A stretch of 64,000 bases of DNA from Sthenelais limicola (GCA_942159475.1 OW804096.1:136843791-136907790); one strand, 5' to 3'; positions 10,243-21,840 are shown, numbered from the stretch's first letter. Numbers and translations are program-made. The notes: generated by a model from the sequence alone, not told the origin.

Positions 10243-13200
10243 GTAAGTCTGATCCAAAATGTATTACAGAAAAATGAGATCTAGGGGATTCAAATGATGG
10301 AGGGCATCTAATAAGTACATCTTTATTTTCTATGCATGAACAAATTCAATATTTCTTGATGGTCAATCATTAGTAAAGCAGTTAAATAGACTCCTTTGGG
10401 TTACACCCAATATGCATAGCAATTGTTTACACTACAAAATTAACAAGCACCTTTGAGTCTCTGCAAAGCACATAAAGAAATCAGCAATGTGGACCACCTA
10501 GCAGTGTGCTTGGTATATACTTGTAGACAACTATATATTTATCACACTATATATATTCTTATTGAATCTGTGTTCAATAGTTTTGAAATTTGGTGCATGA
10601 CTAAATGGAACTAAACAAACACCAAAAACACGAAAACATTTTGAGCAAGTGAATAAGTGACAATCCCCAACAGGTTACCTGGATACCCAGTATACATAAA
10701 ATCTCTAAAAAATGAAAAAATATTCATGTGGAAAATTTTATTTTGACTCATTTTCCTGAAACACATCACTAAAATTTCCCTCCTGGTTTGTCACGTTTTC
10801 TCAGTAGCTGTGAAAAATCTAATCAACTTTGCTTTGCTCTATTACATAGAATAGCTTGGCAATTTAGACATATGAAGGACAAAATTTGGAATTTGTACTT
10901 CACTTAATAAGAGTACTGGTGATTCTAAAACAAATTCTGAATGGCCCAGCTAACACGCTTCAGAAACGGAGAAAGTCAGAGAGGCTTTGCTTGGGTTTAC
11001 ATGCATCTTATCATTTTCACCCAGCAGCAAAATCGTTAACACACTATTCAGGATTTCTGTTTCATAATTGTGTGTTTTAGAGTCCATACAACAATAAACT
11101 ATGTGGCATGCTAGGTGGTTTGGGCTGGGCAACTTGTACATAGAAAAATGCTCATTAGCAACAGATAAAGATTGTTTTTTCAAAACCCATATGAATAATG
11201 AATTATACAATTCTTCTTCTTAGAAATCCTGACAACAGTTACGTTGTGGTGGGAGAACATCACATTTCCCAGTCATCGGGCATTGAACAAAAAATTGGTG
11301 TAAAAGAATTCAAACACCATCCATACTACGGTAATTACGTGTTATTGGTGGGTTATTATTGGTGGGTTTCAAACTAGCATCCCCTGCTATTGCAACCAGA
11401 AATATCACCAATTTTATTCATTATCATCAGTCCCATATTATAGGATAAAATTCATCAACATTCTGCGGCTGTTTTATGTTCGTTCACATAGGAGAGCTAG
11501 CTACTTTACTCTATTATATGTGCCGCAGTTCATCAAAATCTATCTCTATACATTAATATCTTTCTCCTATGAACTGACTTGCTTCACATAATATATACTT
11601 AATTGGCGGTATGTTTAAAACTAGATTCACGCACAATACAAAATGATGTGGCACTTGTGCACCTGGAGGAGGCGATAGTATACACAAATCAGGTCTCTTC
11701 AGCGTGTGTGTCTGATTCATGCCCTAGTGGTAGCAACATCCAAGCAGGTCGGAATTGTGTGGCCGTTGGCTGGGGTACTAGTAAGTATATGTTCTTGTAC
11801 CAAATGTGATGTGTTTCAGGAAAAAGAGTCATAAGTCGCAAAAAATGGATTTTGTGATATCATCATATTTGAAAAGATGAGATTAAGCCGATTCCAATGA
11901 TAGTAAACAGTCTAATAATCTTATAAGTATTTCTAGATTTTAAGTTTGATATTTTCACTTTTGAAAAAAGAGTTTCCAATATATCTGGGGGTCTATAAAC
12001 AGTAAAGTTACTAAATGTAGTCCATATGAGGACCTTTAAAACTAAAGGATGTATTATAAAGATTGTATTATAAAATTTTGCGACTTATGACACATTTTCC
12101 GGAAACACATCACAAATGGTGTGTGGGCTAGCAGCATTTTTCATGTAATAAACCTGTATCAGATCATAATCAGAACAAAGGAAATAATTGATTATACCCC
12201 TGAAGAAGGTCGCCTCAGAACAAAACATTGGTTTAATAAGTAATGGAATAAGTAATAATAGAATCCATTTTTCAAATAATAGAACAAATACAGACGTACT
12301 ACTAGTTGACCAAACTAGAAATGAAAGTAACCACCACATGTTCTTCTTGATGACCACTGAGTCCGCATAGAGATGTCAAATGTAACAATGACAAATTGGT
12401 ATCTGGTTTTCATATGACAAGTTCTTGCTTTTGAAAATGTATGAATCTTGAAAGAAAAGAACTGCCTTCATTTTCATAGAACTGCCTTCTGCCTGTCATG
12501 CATTCATCAACCAAACCTCTTAAACAGCAGCTTCTGCTATTAACTAGTGCGTTATCATTGATGCAGTTGCAGCAGAAATTTGATAACTCTTGATATATGC
12601 CACAGTTGCAGCAGAGGTGTAATATGTCTTAATATATGCCACAGTTGCAGCAGAGGTGTAATATGTCTTAATATATGCCACAGTTGCAGCAGAGGTGTAA
12701 TATGTCTTAATATATGCCACAGTTGCAGCAGAGGTGTAATATGTCTTAACATATGCCACAGTTGCAGCAGAGGTGTAATATGTCTTAATATATGCCACAG
12801 TTGCAGCAGAGGTGGAATATGTCTTTACATATGCCACAGGCAGAAATCACCCAAACTGTGATACAAGCATAAATCAGTAAAATACTCATGCTTCTCTGGC
12901 AATATTATAGTATTATTGAGAAAGTCAATCGAGAATTAATTTGTACAGGTTTTGATTTGTTCATGACCTCCTAACCCAGGGCTTATATTTGAGATTTTTA
13001 TTTGAGGCTTTTAATTCAGACCCAGCTGATAAACTGACAGTCATGGGTTATTGACCTCAGACTAATTTGTGATCTGTTTCAGGGAAATGAGTCATAAGTC
13101 GCAAAAATGTTATTTTTCAAAGTGTTTATTTTACAAGATCACTTTATTGCAATGTTCTGATTTTTGATGAGTTTATCACTTATAGTTATATCGATCGATG

Positions 13201-16200
13201 TACCAAATTTCAGGACAATGTATCTAATATATCCTTTGCTTTTAAAGGTCCTCATATGGAGTATATTTAGTTACTTTACTGTTTATTGCCCCCGAGAAAT
13301 ATTGGAAACTTTTTTTTAAAAATGAAAATATCAAACTTAAAATCTAGAAATACTTATTAGATCATTAGACTGTTTACTACCATTGGAATCGGCTTGATCT
13401 CATCTTTTCAAATTTAATGTTATCTCAAAATCTATTTTTTGCGACTTATGACTCATTTTCCTGAAACACATCACATTTGTGTAATTTATCCTATCCAGCT
13501 ACTTACCAGGGAAGCATAAGTAGACAACTTCAACATGTGAATGTTACAACCAAGTCAACCAATGAATGTCAGAGTGCCTATGGACGCTGGTTTGTAGAGG
13601 TAAGTGTGAACCTTACATACAATAGGGGATTTGCATGTCTCACTGCGCATGTCACAATGCAGAAAATTAGGTTCCCAGACACCAGATGATCTGATCTGAA
13701 AAAATGTATTTTTCACTAAAATCTGGCCGTTGCCATGGCGACAAAATTAAAAAAAAATGTTGTTGATATATACATTTTTGGAATCTCCATATGTACTTGT
13801 TTGCTATGGTACCTCAACCTGTACAATATTTTCATAGCTTTTATATTCCCTGCAAACATCAATGCTAAATATTTTTAACTTTGTCAATAACGCCTGAGCC
13901 AGGTGCTTTTTCCTATAGAGACCAATGCTATTTTGAAAATGACGCAAAAACACTAAAATCTCAAAAAGCACAGTCTCCAGGTGAGACGTTTCAGGGAGTG
14001 TCCCACATCATAATATCCTAAAATCAGCTTTACTACATTTTATTCTGGGTTTGGCCTAAAATCAATCTAAAATGCCGGTACTATCTGCCCTTTTCTGCAA
14101 TCTAAAGCATAGCCAAATGATTCTGTTTTGGATAGAAGCTATTCTCTTAAGGGTCTGTTTTGTTGCCACATAGTGTATGGTGCCCCTGTATTCTAGGATT
14201 GGCCTAATAGTCATTTTATAGAGTGTTATTTTTGTGTCTTTTGAAAGGGCTTTGGATATCTTACTGAGGGCTTTCATGACTGGGCCTGTTTTATTCCCCT
14301 TTCTATGTGAATTTTGAATGATAGGGTATTGTTGATGTCCACTCCGAGGTATGTGTATGTTGATGTGTTATCAAGTTTAATACTAACATTATTAGCTTGA
14401 CATGAATCTAATGCATTTTGAGCTTACTGGAGGTATTTCTCTGTGCTATCCTATTGGTGAAAAGAAAAACAGCCTTCTTTAATAGCACTGTTCTATGTTA
14501 AAATGAAATATTAGAATTTCAATTCAGAAAAACAGATGATTCTAAATCTTAATCATCCCTGTCCTTTACATGCATACAAAAGTACAATGTATGAAATTCT
14601 TCATCAGTTATCAGTGACTACAGGAGAATTCTTGGCATTTTTTTCAGGCATATTTCATGATAATTTCATTCATATTATAAACACAATGGGTAAATTTGTT
14701 CAAAGAGATTTTGTTGTAATAGCGGGGAATGGAGTTTTAAGTGCTTCAGTAAATTATAGATGAGGATAGCTGATATCTCAAATTTACTTTTCAATAGGGA
14801 ATGTCTCACTGCGCATGTCTACTGCAGTGCATGCTGGGATAGATTCTGATCAAATCAGACATCCAAATATTTGGCTACATTTTTATAAAAAATTGCAAGA
14901 ATGTTTTCACCAATATCAGAGCTATATATAAATGATCTGTGAAAACCAAATGCATGATGGGAACTATTGGGGCTTGTATTATGGAAACATGTAAGACACA
15001 TGTATACTGACATTAGAGCATTGATGAATATCCCATGCTTAACATAGCATGTTTTCTCTAGATTTTACACTGTACCATTACTCCCATAATTCCATGCGAA
15101 TAAAGACTCAAGATGGCGGCTATGCAATTCCCCAATTGACAGTGGTAGGAGCTCATGTAAAGTTCACAGTATCCAAACCTCTACACAATGTTCAGGATAG
15201 GATTTAGCTGAAAATAGTTCATATGGCATCGTTTAATACCTTGGTTTTGAAAAATATATTGACTGGAATTTGGACTGGGCACAACATTAACTTGCTGCTC
15301 ATAGGTTGTTGTATGTCATTAAATGCTATGAATTTACATTTGTAGGATAAAATGATCTGTGCTGGAGCAGATTCCCAAGGTTCCTGTCAGGTAGGTAGCT
15401 GTTCTACAATATACACATATAATTATTTCATATCAAAGTATGTATTTGTGTATTTAATCATTTTTAGCTCTGGATGCAAAGTAAGACAAATATATAATAG
15501 CTGAAATCCCAAATTTACTTTTCAATTGGCAGTGGTGGGAGCTCATGAAACGTTCCCTGTATCCAAAGTTCTACAAAATGTTCATGAAAGGATTTAGCTG
15601 ATTCATGGCATTATATTACACTAATACTAAAAAACTTGCCCTTGAATCCACTATGCTTAATGGGAACATCCCATTGGACTACTACTTCCAACTCTTTATA
15701 CTTGTAAATTGCACTACTAAAATGCACTCTAAAAGAACACACAACCACAAACGCACCGGCCATGCGGTAAGTACTTCCTGACATAACCATCATCAACCGC
15801 TCATCTCACCCCTTTTCCACATCCCTACCCTCACAAAGTTTTATATAACGCATTTATGTATACCCTTATACTCATTAGCATAAGAGTAAGTATTAAAAAT
15901 ACTAGCGGTAGTATTAGTGAATAGCTAGACACAGCAGTGGGCAGAATAACCATGGCAATTCTTATATGAATTAAACCCGTGAGCCTATGTCACAATTATA
16001 TTTCACTGTATTGTTTGACTTGCTGTATAAACATCCTAAATAAAAAAAAAATATTTATACAAACTATTATTACCTGTACACCTATTGCTACGACAAGGTA
16101 GTTCCCTGAATGTACCTAATATCCCATCCATTTGTACTTACTAACTAATATTGTCTATACATTTATTGTTATGATAAAAAAAATATCTGACTATCACTGC

Positions 16201-17473
16201 ACTTCATTTGTGAATCAATTTCATTTGCATTATTTGTATGTATTCTGTTATTAACTATCACTACCATCTCATCTAATTGCTGCATATCATTTTCCCTTTC
16301 AAATTAAATCAAATGGTTTTTTGACGTTTGACATGATATTTAGCGCTAATTTACTATTTACTGTAAGTAATCTCTTTCAGGGCATGAGGGAAGACAGGGG
16401 TTCAACCTAGTCATGTAAATAAGTAGCTTGGCATATGCCACAGATATTTTACCTGATAAAGAAATGTTAAAATATATTCATAATGGTGTATATTTATGAT
16501 TAAATTGATATAGGTATGATTCGGCCACTCTAACTTTGGGCCACATTAGCCTTTTGCCACAGACAGGACTATTGTTTGACTAGCTGTATGTGTATTTTGT
16601 AGCCTTGGTGTTTCCAGCCTTATGTTCACTCCATTGTTTCATTGTTCATTTTCATTGTGGGCTTTATAGGGCGACTCCACTATAGGTAAGAAACGGCGCC
16701 GACAGGCAAAATTCGTCGCCGACATGACTAAAGATTCACTAAAAAACTAAAATTCAAAAATCACTAGTGGAAGAGGGGTAAAATAGGTTGTCAGCAACGC
16801 ATTTATTTGTTGCCAACAATTGCAAAATATCTAACTTGATTAGATATTTCATCGCAAAAAATTTGTCGCAGCCGTTTTTTGCCGTTTTTCCCATAGTGGA
16901 GTCCCTGCATTAGGCTACAGGTTTTAGGGAGTGACCTACATTGAACTGACATCCAGGACAGTTTTTAGGTTGTCCAGACATTTTATTCTGTGTCATAATT
17001 TCTCTTCCTCAGTTCCCTGCTGTTTCCTTGAGAATACCTCAACTCATTTGAATTTGAATTGAATGAGGTTTCAAATATTTTCTATAACTTTATGCTAATT
17101 AATATTGATGCAGGTCAAAAAGGATTAATACAGTAACAATTATAATTAATACATTTCACAACAAACCATTGCAAAGCTATGTATTCTTTCTACTATAGCA
17201 GACCTGTGCTGAGGTCCATTTGCTCTAAAAAGAGAGAATAGTGGAGGGTCTAGAGGTGAAGCTCTAGAGTGACTCACTTCATTTGTTCTAATGCTAACAC
17301 TACTTCATATTGTCTTTTTACAGGGAGACTCAGGAGGTCCCTTGATCTGCGGCAATGCAGAGGTGGCAGTTGTATCCTTTGGCATTCGCTGTGGTGAGGC
17401 TGAATACCCTGGAGTCTATGCTAATCTCTGCTGGTATACAGACTGGATTAAAGCCAACCTCTGGACCCAATGA
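10077..17473 (+). CDS. Trypsin-fold (S1A) serine protease gene, six exons, 5' exon not found
   Basis: The exons are 10077-10242, 11224-11330, 11625-11780, 13499-13599, 15346-15390 and 17324-17473 (stop TGA). All introns are GT-AG and the phases agree. The product starts after IVGG-type activation: KIVGGTV follows DDCTHLDATD. His57 is in LTAAHC, Asp102 in QNDVALVHL and Ser195 in GDSGGP, so the triad is complete. The S1 pocket reads GSCQGDSGGP, so position 189 is Gly rather than the Asp of trypsin, and 216 and 226 are Gly (VSFGIRCG, PGVY). Specificity is therefore probably chymotrypsin- or elastase-like (inference). The first exon, which should carry a signal peptide, precedes 10077 and was not recognised. 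The introns have been expanded by transposons. AATAAA occurs at 17725-17730. Confidence 0.88.
10243..11223 (+). other. Protease intron
   Basis: It contains only a 25-bp right-end fragment of MITE family A at 10745-10769 (GACTCATTTTCCTGAAACAC). No other gene is seen. Confidence 0.6.
11224..11330 (+). CDS. Serine protease exon
   Basis: The acceptor is TTCTTCTTAG and the donor is GTAATT. It encodes NPDNSYVVVGEHHIS and IGVKEFKHHPYY, typical of the segment between His57 and Asp102 in S1A proteases. It joins in phase with both neighbours. Confidence 0.85.
11625..11780 (+). CDS. Serine protease exon with catalytic Asp
   Basis: It encodes RTIQNDVALVHLEEAI and NCVAVGWGT. NDVALVHL carries Asp102 and VAVGWGT is the conserved strand after it. 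The donor is GTAAGT at 11781. Confidence 0.87.
11806..12113. mobile_element. MITE family A, internally deleted copy 2 (TSD AAAT)
   Basis: Both terminal inverted repeats are present but about 100 bases of the interior are missing compared with the 407-bp copies. The target duplication AAAT lies at 11802-11805 and 12114-12117. It sits in the intron 25 bases after a protease donor site. Confidence 0.9.
12199..12230 (+). ncRNA. Degenerate hammerhead-like motif
   Basis: CCTGAAGAAGGTCGCCTCAG followed by AACAAAACATTGG resembles the CUGAAGA...GAAAC style of the motif at 639-672 but with a poor stem II. It is probably a retroelement remnant. Confidence 0.2.
12561..12838. repeat. 39-bp minisatellite, about 7 copies
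   Basis: The unit contains CAGTTGCAGCAGAGGTGTAA and TATGTCTTAATATATGCCA. The period is 39, a multiple of three, so long repeated frames appear on both strands, but these lie inside an intron and are not credible genes. Confidence 0.93.
13069..13474. mobile_element. MITE family A, full copy 3 (406 bp, TSD ATTT)
   Basis: It is inserted in reverse orientation relative to copy 1. The terminal repeats start GTGATCTGTTTCAGGGAAAT and end CTGAAACACATCAC. The target duplication ATTT is at 13065-13068 and 13475-13478. It ends only 24 bases before the next protease exon, so its right end lies near that exon's splice acceptor. Confidence 0.9.
13499..13599 (+). CDS. Serine protease exon
   Basis: The acceptor TATCCAG and donor GTAAGT fit, and phase 0 is kept at the 3' end. 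It encodes TYQGSISRQLQHVNVTTK and NECQSAYGRWFVE, matching the region before the substrate pocket of S1A proteases. Confidence 0.82.
14062..14420 (-). mobile_element. LINE reverse-transcriptase C-terminal fragment
   Basis: On the minus strand the region encodes TYLGVDINNT then, further on, LYKMTIRPILEYRG and TLKRIASIQNRIIWLCFR. These are the typical motifs after the catalytic core of Jockey/CR1-like reverse transcriptases. It is a dead, 5'-truncated fragment inside a protease intron. Confidence 0.75.
15136..15610 (+). repeat. Intronic direct duplication flanking protease exon 5
   Basis: A segment at about 15136-15226 (containing GGTAGGAGCTCATG and GGATTTAGCTGA) is repeated at 15525-15610 with substitutions. 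A further related piece, CAAATTTACTTTTCAAT, is at 14779-14795 and 15510-15526. The 45-bp exon lies between the two copies. Confidence 0.65.
15346..15390 (+). CDS. Serine protease micro-exon
   Basis: A 45-base exon encoding DKMICAGADSQGSCQ, between TTTGTAG and GTAGGT. It is in phase 0 at both ends. It includes the Gly at position 189 of the S1 pocket and the Cys191. Confidence 0.85.
16669..16905. mobile_element. MITE-like element with GACTCCACTAT termini
   Basis: The left end reads GGGCGACTCCACTATAGG and the right end reads CCCATAGTGGAGTCCC, inverted with one base of difference. The ends also share AACGGC/GCCGTT inside. No target duplication was certain. It is about 237 bp, non-coding, in the last protease intron. 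Confidence 0.65.
17324..17473 (+). CDS. Serine protease last exon with catalytic Ser
   Basis: The acceptor is TTTTTACAG. It encodes GDSGGPLICGNAEVAVVSFG, then IRCGEAEYPGVYANLCWY and TDWIKANLWTQ before TGA. This is a complete S1A C-terminus including the last helix. Confidence 0.92.
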   Translation, partial: GDSGGPLICGNAEVAVVSFGIRCGEAEYPGVYANLCWYTDWIKANLWTQ

Positions 17474-18784
17474 ACCTAGGACAAAATACAGCCAGATAAT
17501 TCCAGATAATCTACTCTTCCTTTATTCAACTTTCACTTCCACTCCTCCTGATTTGCAACTTAAATTATGACAAGTAAAGAAGCAAGTGAATCAGTTGATG
17601 GAGATTTATTTACAGCTGATTCCCATTTAATAATTGCAACATACTTTTCCCAGCCTGTTTTCCCAGCCTCATTGGCCAGGTGCAGAGAATGGAAGTTCAA
17701 GCATTAGTCCACAAGTTGTTGATTAATAAAGGCAAAAGATGTCCACTGTGATGTTCTCATCCTATGTTGCAACAGATACAGTTAAGATGTGTCTATACAT
17801 GATGTCTCTTTCACTTCTTTGTTCACGGCCAATAAAATCAAGAAGCATGCATGAAAAGATTCTTGTGTTATTTTATTATTTTGTACTTTTTTCTTCAATT
17901 AAGTATTACAGATATAGTGGCAAGAGCTCAACATGTGACCTACGGGGGATGCAGTCATAATCTTAAGCTGCACTCCAAGTTAATATTGGTCAAAATCTAA
18001 ATATTTTGTTGTCATAATAGCTAAGAATGCAGCTTTAACTAAAAGGAAATTAATGGATTAACCTCAATTTCGGACTTGTTCATTATTTTTCCATAATCCC
18101 TCAGCTACAAGTAGTTATCATGCACCAAACAGCTGAACTGACAGCTGCTCAATGTTGGTCAAGGCAATAATTAAAAGCTTATTCCACAGCCTATGTTAAT
18201 ATAATCAATGCATTGCTTAAAAACATTGATTTCATCTCTAGTTCCCCCGATATACGGCAATCTACTTCACCACTACTTATCTATACTTAAATGATAACCC
18301 ATCATGGAAAGGTATTGCATGGCAGATAGAGACAGAGACATATGTCCTTTTCAAATTTTAAGTTGATTTCATATGCAGTTAAAGATCACAAACATAATAG
18401 AATAATTTTCTTAATTAGTTCCCAGACTGGTAATGCCCCTTATGATAAAATATATATTTATAGCGGTCAGAAAATGCATTCAGACTGTAGAGTGTTTATA
18501 TGTGGACGAATCAAGTTCAATAAATTTTCGATTATTGCCAGCTATATTTATTATATGTGCATAAAATTTGATCATATGTCATCAGATATCACTGAAAAAA
18601 TATTAAAGACGTCTCAGAGAACCCATTGCCCCGCTGACTGCCCCACTGACAGCCCCATTAGTAGGCCTACTTTTTAGGCCTACTGATATTGTTGAATTAA
18701 AACGCTCATATCGCGGCCATTTCTTGAGCTACATTAACTACATGAACTTATATCATTAAATAGAGAATTTAATGGTCTATTTAA
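17474..18784. other. Protease 3' flank and intergenic
   Basis: Polyadenylation-type AATAAA is at 17725-17730, and another AATAAAA is near 17830. No further gene was recognised before the snRNA-array fragment at 18785. Confidence 0.5.
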
Positions 18785-18905
18785 TGACACCAGGTGGCAT
18801 GTGTCCTCAGACTGCAAGGAAGAAATGTCCATTGCTGTGAACCGGGAGCCAAAGGGCCCGATGTTTGCCAGAAGGGTCAGCCAGAGTGGTTGGGACACCA
18901 ACCAA
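18785..18905 (+). repeat. Dispersed copy of a segment of the snRNA array unit
   Basis: About 115 bases match positions 46740-46855 of the array unit with roughly 10% differences. Shared strings include GTGTCCTCAGACTGCAAGGA and AAATGTCCATTGCTGTGAAC. No U1 or U5 coding sequence is present here. The segment is upstream of the U5 gene in the array. Confidence 0.85.
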
Positions 18906-19081
18906 TGTATGCATCACATTGTTAATATTTTATATTATTATTTCAATTACAAATAAAAGTCATTCCATATTCCCTTTCTGCCTCCTTGATTCTGTCCTTC
19001 ATAATTTCCTCCTGCTCTGAGTTCCCTCTACCGTCCTGTCTCTCCTTTGCTCACTAGAAATTCAGTTCCTGGTCTTAAGTT

Positions 19082-19442
19082 TAGTATTTAAATATTTTTA
19101 TTTAGCCAAGCGTTATGTGATACACAATATTCTCAGTCAAAGCTACTGGAAAAAAAGAAAAGAATTTACCAGTACAGTTATACAAATCGAGCAGATCAAC
19201 AAAAGGCCAAGAAGAGCACCAGGAAGAGCCCAAACCCCACTAAGATTATGTTCATCATCATTAAACAGTTTTCACAGCAACCCAATCAGACAAATTCTAA
19301 ATTTATCAGGGTCATTCTGAACTTTTATTCGAGGGGGTAGGGGATTCCAAATGATTTTCACCTTTCCAAATAGGCTCCTCCTTATACTCTTCTTGGCCCA
19401 GTCATCCACCTCAACACGAGCAGGATCTCTTAATATGTAGGG
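19082..19442 (-). mobile_element. 5'-truncated LINE 3' end inserted in the pseudogene (TSD AACTTA)
   Basis: On the minus strand it encodes a LINE C-terminal tail with GKVKIIWNPLPPRIK, then 3' UTR ending in A/T-rich TAAATAAAAATATTTAAATA. The flanking 6-base duplication (TAAGTT on the + strand, 19076-19081 and 19443-19448) restores the continuous sulfotransferase reading when removed, which fixes the ends. Confidence 0.85.
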
Positions 19443-19655
19443 TAAGTTCTTCTTCATATTATCAACTGTGACATAAGAAGCTATTCCATTTATCTGGGCA
19501 GCAGAAAGTGTTTCCCCAAGATGACCTGCAATCCTTTCAATTGAACCCTTCAAATCACATTTCAAATCCTCATAATTCATGAATAAAATGTTCTTGCCAC
19601 CTCTCAACTTCCACCAGGTTGCAATACATTCAAAAACACCAACATAAGGAGCCTG

Positions 19656-20457
19656 GGCTTTGTTGCACAACGCTGCTCGTAGCCTAATCTTTGCTGTTCG
19701 TTCGTACAGTGTCTAAATGCCTAGATCTTTCCTTAATCTTATCCAATTGTGGTCGTACTTTGTGGTACTTACGAGAACTGGTTGCACAACCAATTCGTGG
19801 GTATACGTTCGTGCACACTCGTGAGAAATAGACATTTCAGAGTCCCTTCAATTGTTTTGTTGGTTGGAATTGCCAGTTCAAGCACTATTATTAGAATGAT
19901 AAGTGGCAATCAATGACTCTGCAGAGACATAGAAGGGTTAAAAAGGTTGAAATAGACCATGTTTTGTCCACGAACGTGCAGGCAAGGGGTTAAATCGTGG
20001 TTGATCTTTGGTAAAGAACAGTTAAGAGTGGAAAAGAGCAGGCTCTGTTGCACAAGGGCTGATCCTACTCTTCCCTACTCCTACCAGTTCTTTAGTCTCA
20101 TACTCTTGATTGTACCTTTATATACAATACGGTACCAATGGGTAACCAGTATAATTCAGAGGAATTCCATCTTATGACCTCACTATCATGGTATATTTCG
20201 TTCTATCCTTTCTAATAATAGGACTCAAGTAGTTACCATTGGTTGTGGTTTGATGCATCTGCATCGTCCTAGCTTGCACACATGCACAAACAAAACAATT
20301 AAAGTCTTCATTCACACACTCTCACACACTCACTCACACACTCTCTCACCTACAACAGAGCCTGATCGTTTCTAATCCTGCTCGTTCTTATTCAAAGAGC
20401 AACCACAATTTAATTCCTAGGCTGCATGTTCGTCAACATTCATTGTGCAACAAAGCC
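19656..20457. mobile_element. 802-bp TIR element in the pseudogene (TSD CTG)
   Basis: The ends are GGCTTTGTTGCACAA and TTGTGCAACAAAGCC, and the flanking CTG is duplicated at 19653-19655 and 20458-20460. The intact paralogue has a single CTG at that site (reverse strand CAG). A 3-bp CWG duplication fits PIF/Harbinger-type insertion. Related internal strings (GTTGCACAA) recur at 19780 and 20047. It has no ORF for a transposase, so it is non-autonomous. Confidence 0.88.
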
Positions 20458-20677
20458 CTGATCTGTTATGATCAAATGGAAAAAATCGTCCCATGTGCCC
20501 TTGTAGCTGTACACATTTTGGGAAAGGTAATAAAATGATACAAACATGTCAAAGCGGTTTCTTCTAATATGGATAATTTTGAGTTGGGGATTCTTTAATT
20601 GTTTCTCAAAGTAATGTGCCTTTAGTTGGGTCAGCATGATCCTTGGTCTTTCACCCTTGATGATGAAGTCTATGTTA

Positions 20678-21365
20678 AGGGGTACTGGATCGGATTGCGA
20701 AATCATACGATTTCAAAGTCTATGATTGATCGTGGCGCCAATTCTGTCCCAAATCGTGGTAAAAAACCAGAATCGGGCGACTTTTTTCGACTCACACACA
20801 CCCGAAATCTGGCCCGACTCAGGGAAGAAGTGAAATTTTGGTGAAGTCAACCCACGCTTGGATCATTTGTAGATAACAAAATTCTCTTTTATTTGATGTA
20901 TGACACATGTTTTTATTTCTTATAGTTTAGAAGTTACAGATTTTTGAGTTTTTGGTTTTAAAAACATATTGTGTTGGAAATTATTTTTCCCAAGCTAAAA
21001 TCCATATTTTAAATAAATCGGGGGTCTGGCCACAACATTCCATTAAATGGAATGTCGTAGGACCTGTCCCGATCTGTCGTAGACCATTATTGGACAAGCT
21101 ATGACTGATCGGGACACAACCCATACTGGCAACACAGATCGTAGAACTGTTACTAATCGTACAACTAAATCGTACAACTAAATATCGGCGAATCAAATCG
21201 GCGGTGAAATCGGCCCTGTGAGTTGCAAATCGGGGACCAAAATGTAATACAATTGGTTGTATGATTAGTTTTAGGACCCTACGACTAATCGGGACTTGGA
21301 ATTAAATCGTAGACATAATCTTAAGGCCAAATCGGCCGTGGAAGGAGCTCTGTGTGGGTACCCCT
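20678..21365. mobile_element. 688-bp TIR element in the pseudogene (TSD TTA)
   Basis: The ends are AGGGGTAC and GTACCCCT, with TTA duplicated at 20675-20677 and 21366-21368. The intact copy has a single TTA at the site. A TTA duplication is typical of PIF/Harbinger. The interior has many short inverted copies of ATCGG/CCGAT and TCGTAG. It is non-coding and non-autonomous. Confidence 0.88.
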
Positions 21366-21520
21366 TTAGGTGTAGGACTGGTTGGGTTGTTAAACTCCAA
21401 TAGAGGACTTCTGTCATTGGAATAAGTCTGCTTGGCTCTGTCTATGTCTCCCCTGTTCTTCACCAGCTATGCTATTTCTGCGGTCCAGTTGTTGCCTTTA
21501 AAAGAGAAATAAGCATATAT

Positions 21521-21600
21521 GTGATGTGTGAAACAAGAATTAGTCATAAGTCGCAAAATTGATATTTTTCAAGTGGGGTGTTCACAAGATTCACAAGGTT
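21521..21600. mobile_element. MITE family A, left-end fragment
   Basis: It begins GTGATGTGTGAAACAAGAAT and includes AGTCATAAGTCGCAAAATTG. The same fragment is in the paralogous intron at about 42838-42898, so it was present before the duplication. Confidence 0.75.
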
Positions 21601-21840
21601 GAAGATTATCAGGCCGATATTGAGGTTTTCTCTGGGTGAGAAAAGCAACACAGTGTGTATGTTTCCGTTTAGAGCAAAGAAGAAAATGAATCAATGTCTT
21701 TGTGTCTATTTATACATGCATATGCAAAATGATCCAAATAGGAAAGGACTTACGGTGTTATCCACTGCATTACAACTAAATCTTTACTAAAAAAAATTCT
21801 AAAATACCTTTGTAGGGATGGCCTCATTTTAGGGTATCTA

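Larger units (their letters stand above)
18943..21495 (-). pseudogene. Sulfotransferase pseudogene (second exon), nonsense and three insertions
   Basis: On the minus strand this matches the intact exon at 42921-43618 from the NNWTAEIA start to the stop at 18943-18945. The Trp codon after EIA is TAG (21467-21469). Three elements split it: 20678-21365 (TSD TTA), 19656-20457 (TSD CTG) and 19082-19442 (TSD AACTTA). The 3'-phosphate-binding motif reads RNRFDMFVSFYYL, against RNPFD in the intact copy. The acceptor TTTTAAAG and adjoining intron sequence are preserved, so the copy arose by DNA duplication, not retroposition. It cannot make a full protein. Confidence 0.9.
18910..21840 (-). repeat. Inverted duplicate of the 37.5-43.7 kb sulfotransferase region
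   Basis: Outside the exon, intron sequence also matches: 21521-21745 pairs with about 42660-42900 and 21750-21840 with 37534-37621, both in reverse orientation. The match continues past the stop codon to the sequence TGCATACATTGG. The duplication therefore covered most of the ancestral intron, which was then only several hundred bases long. Confidence 0.85.

Noticed and set aside
12544..12861. Repeated 13-residue frames on both strands
   Set aside because: They come from the 39-bp minisatellite inside a protease intron; the period is a multiple of three, so frames stay open by chance.
18943..21495. Processed (retroposed) sulfotransferase copy
   Set aside because: Intron sequence and the splice acceptor are preserved beside the exon.
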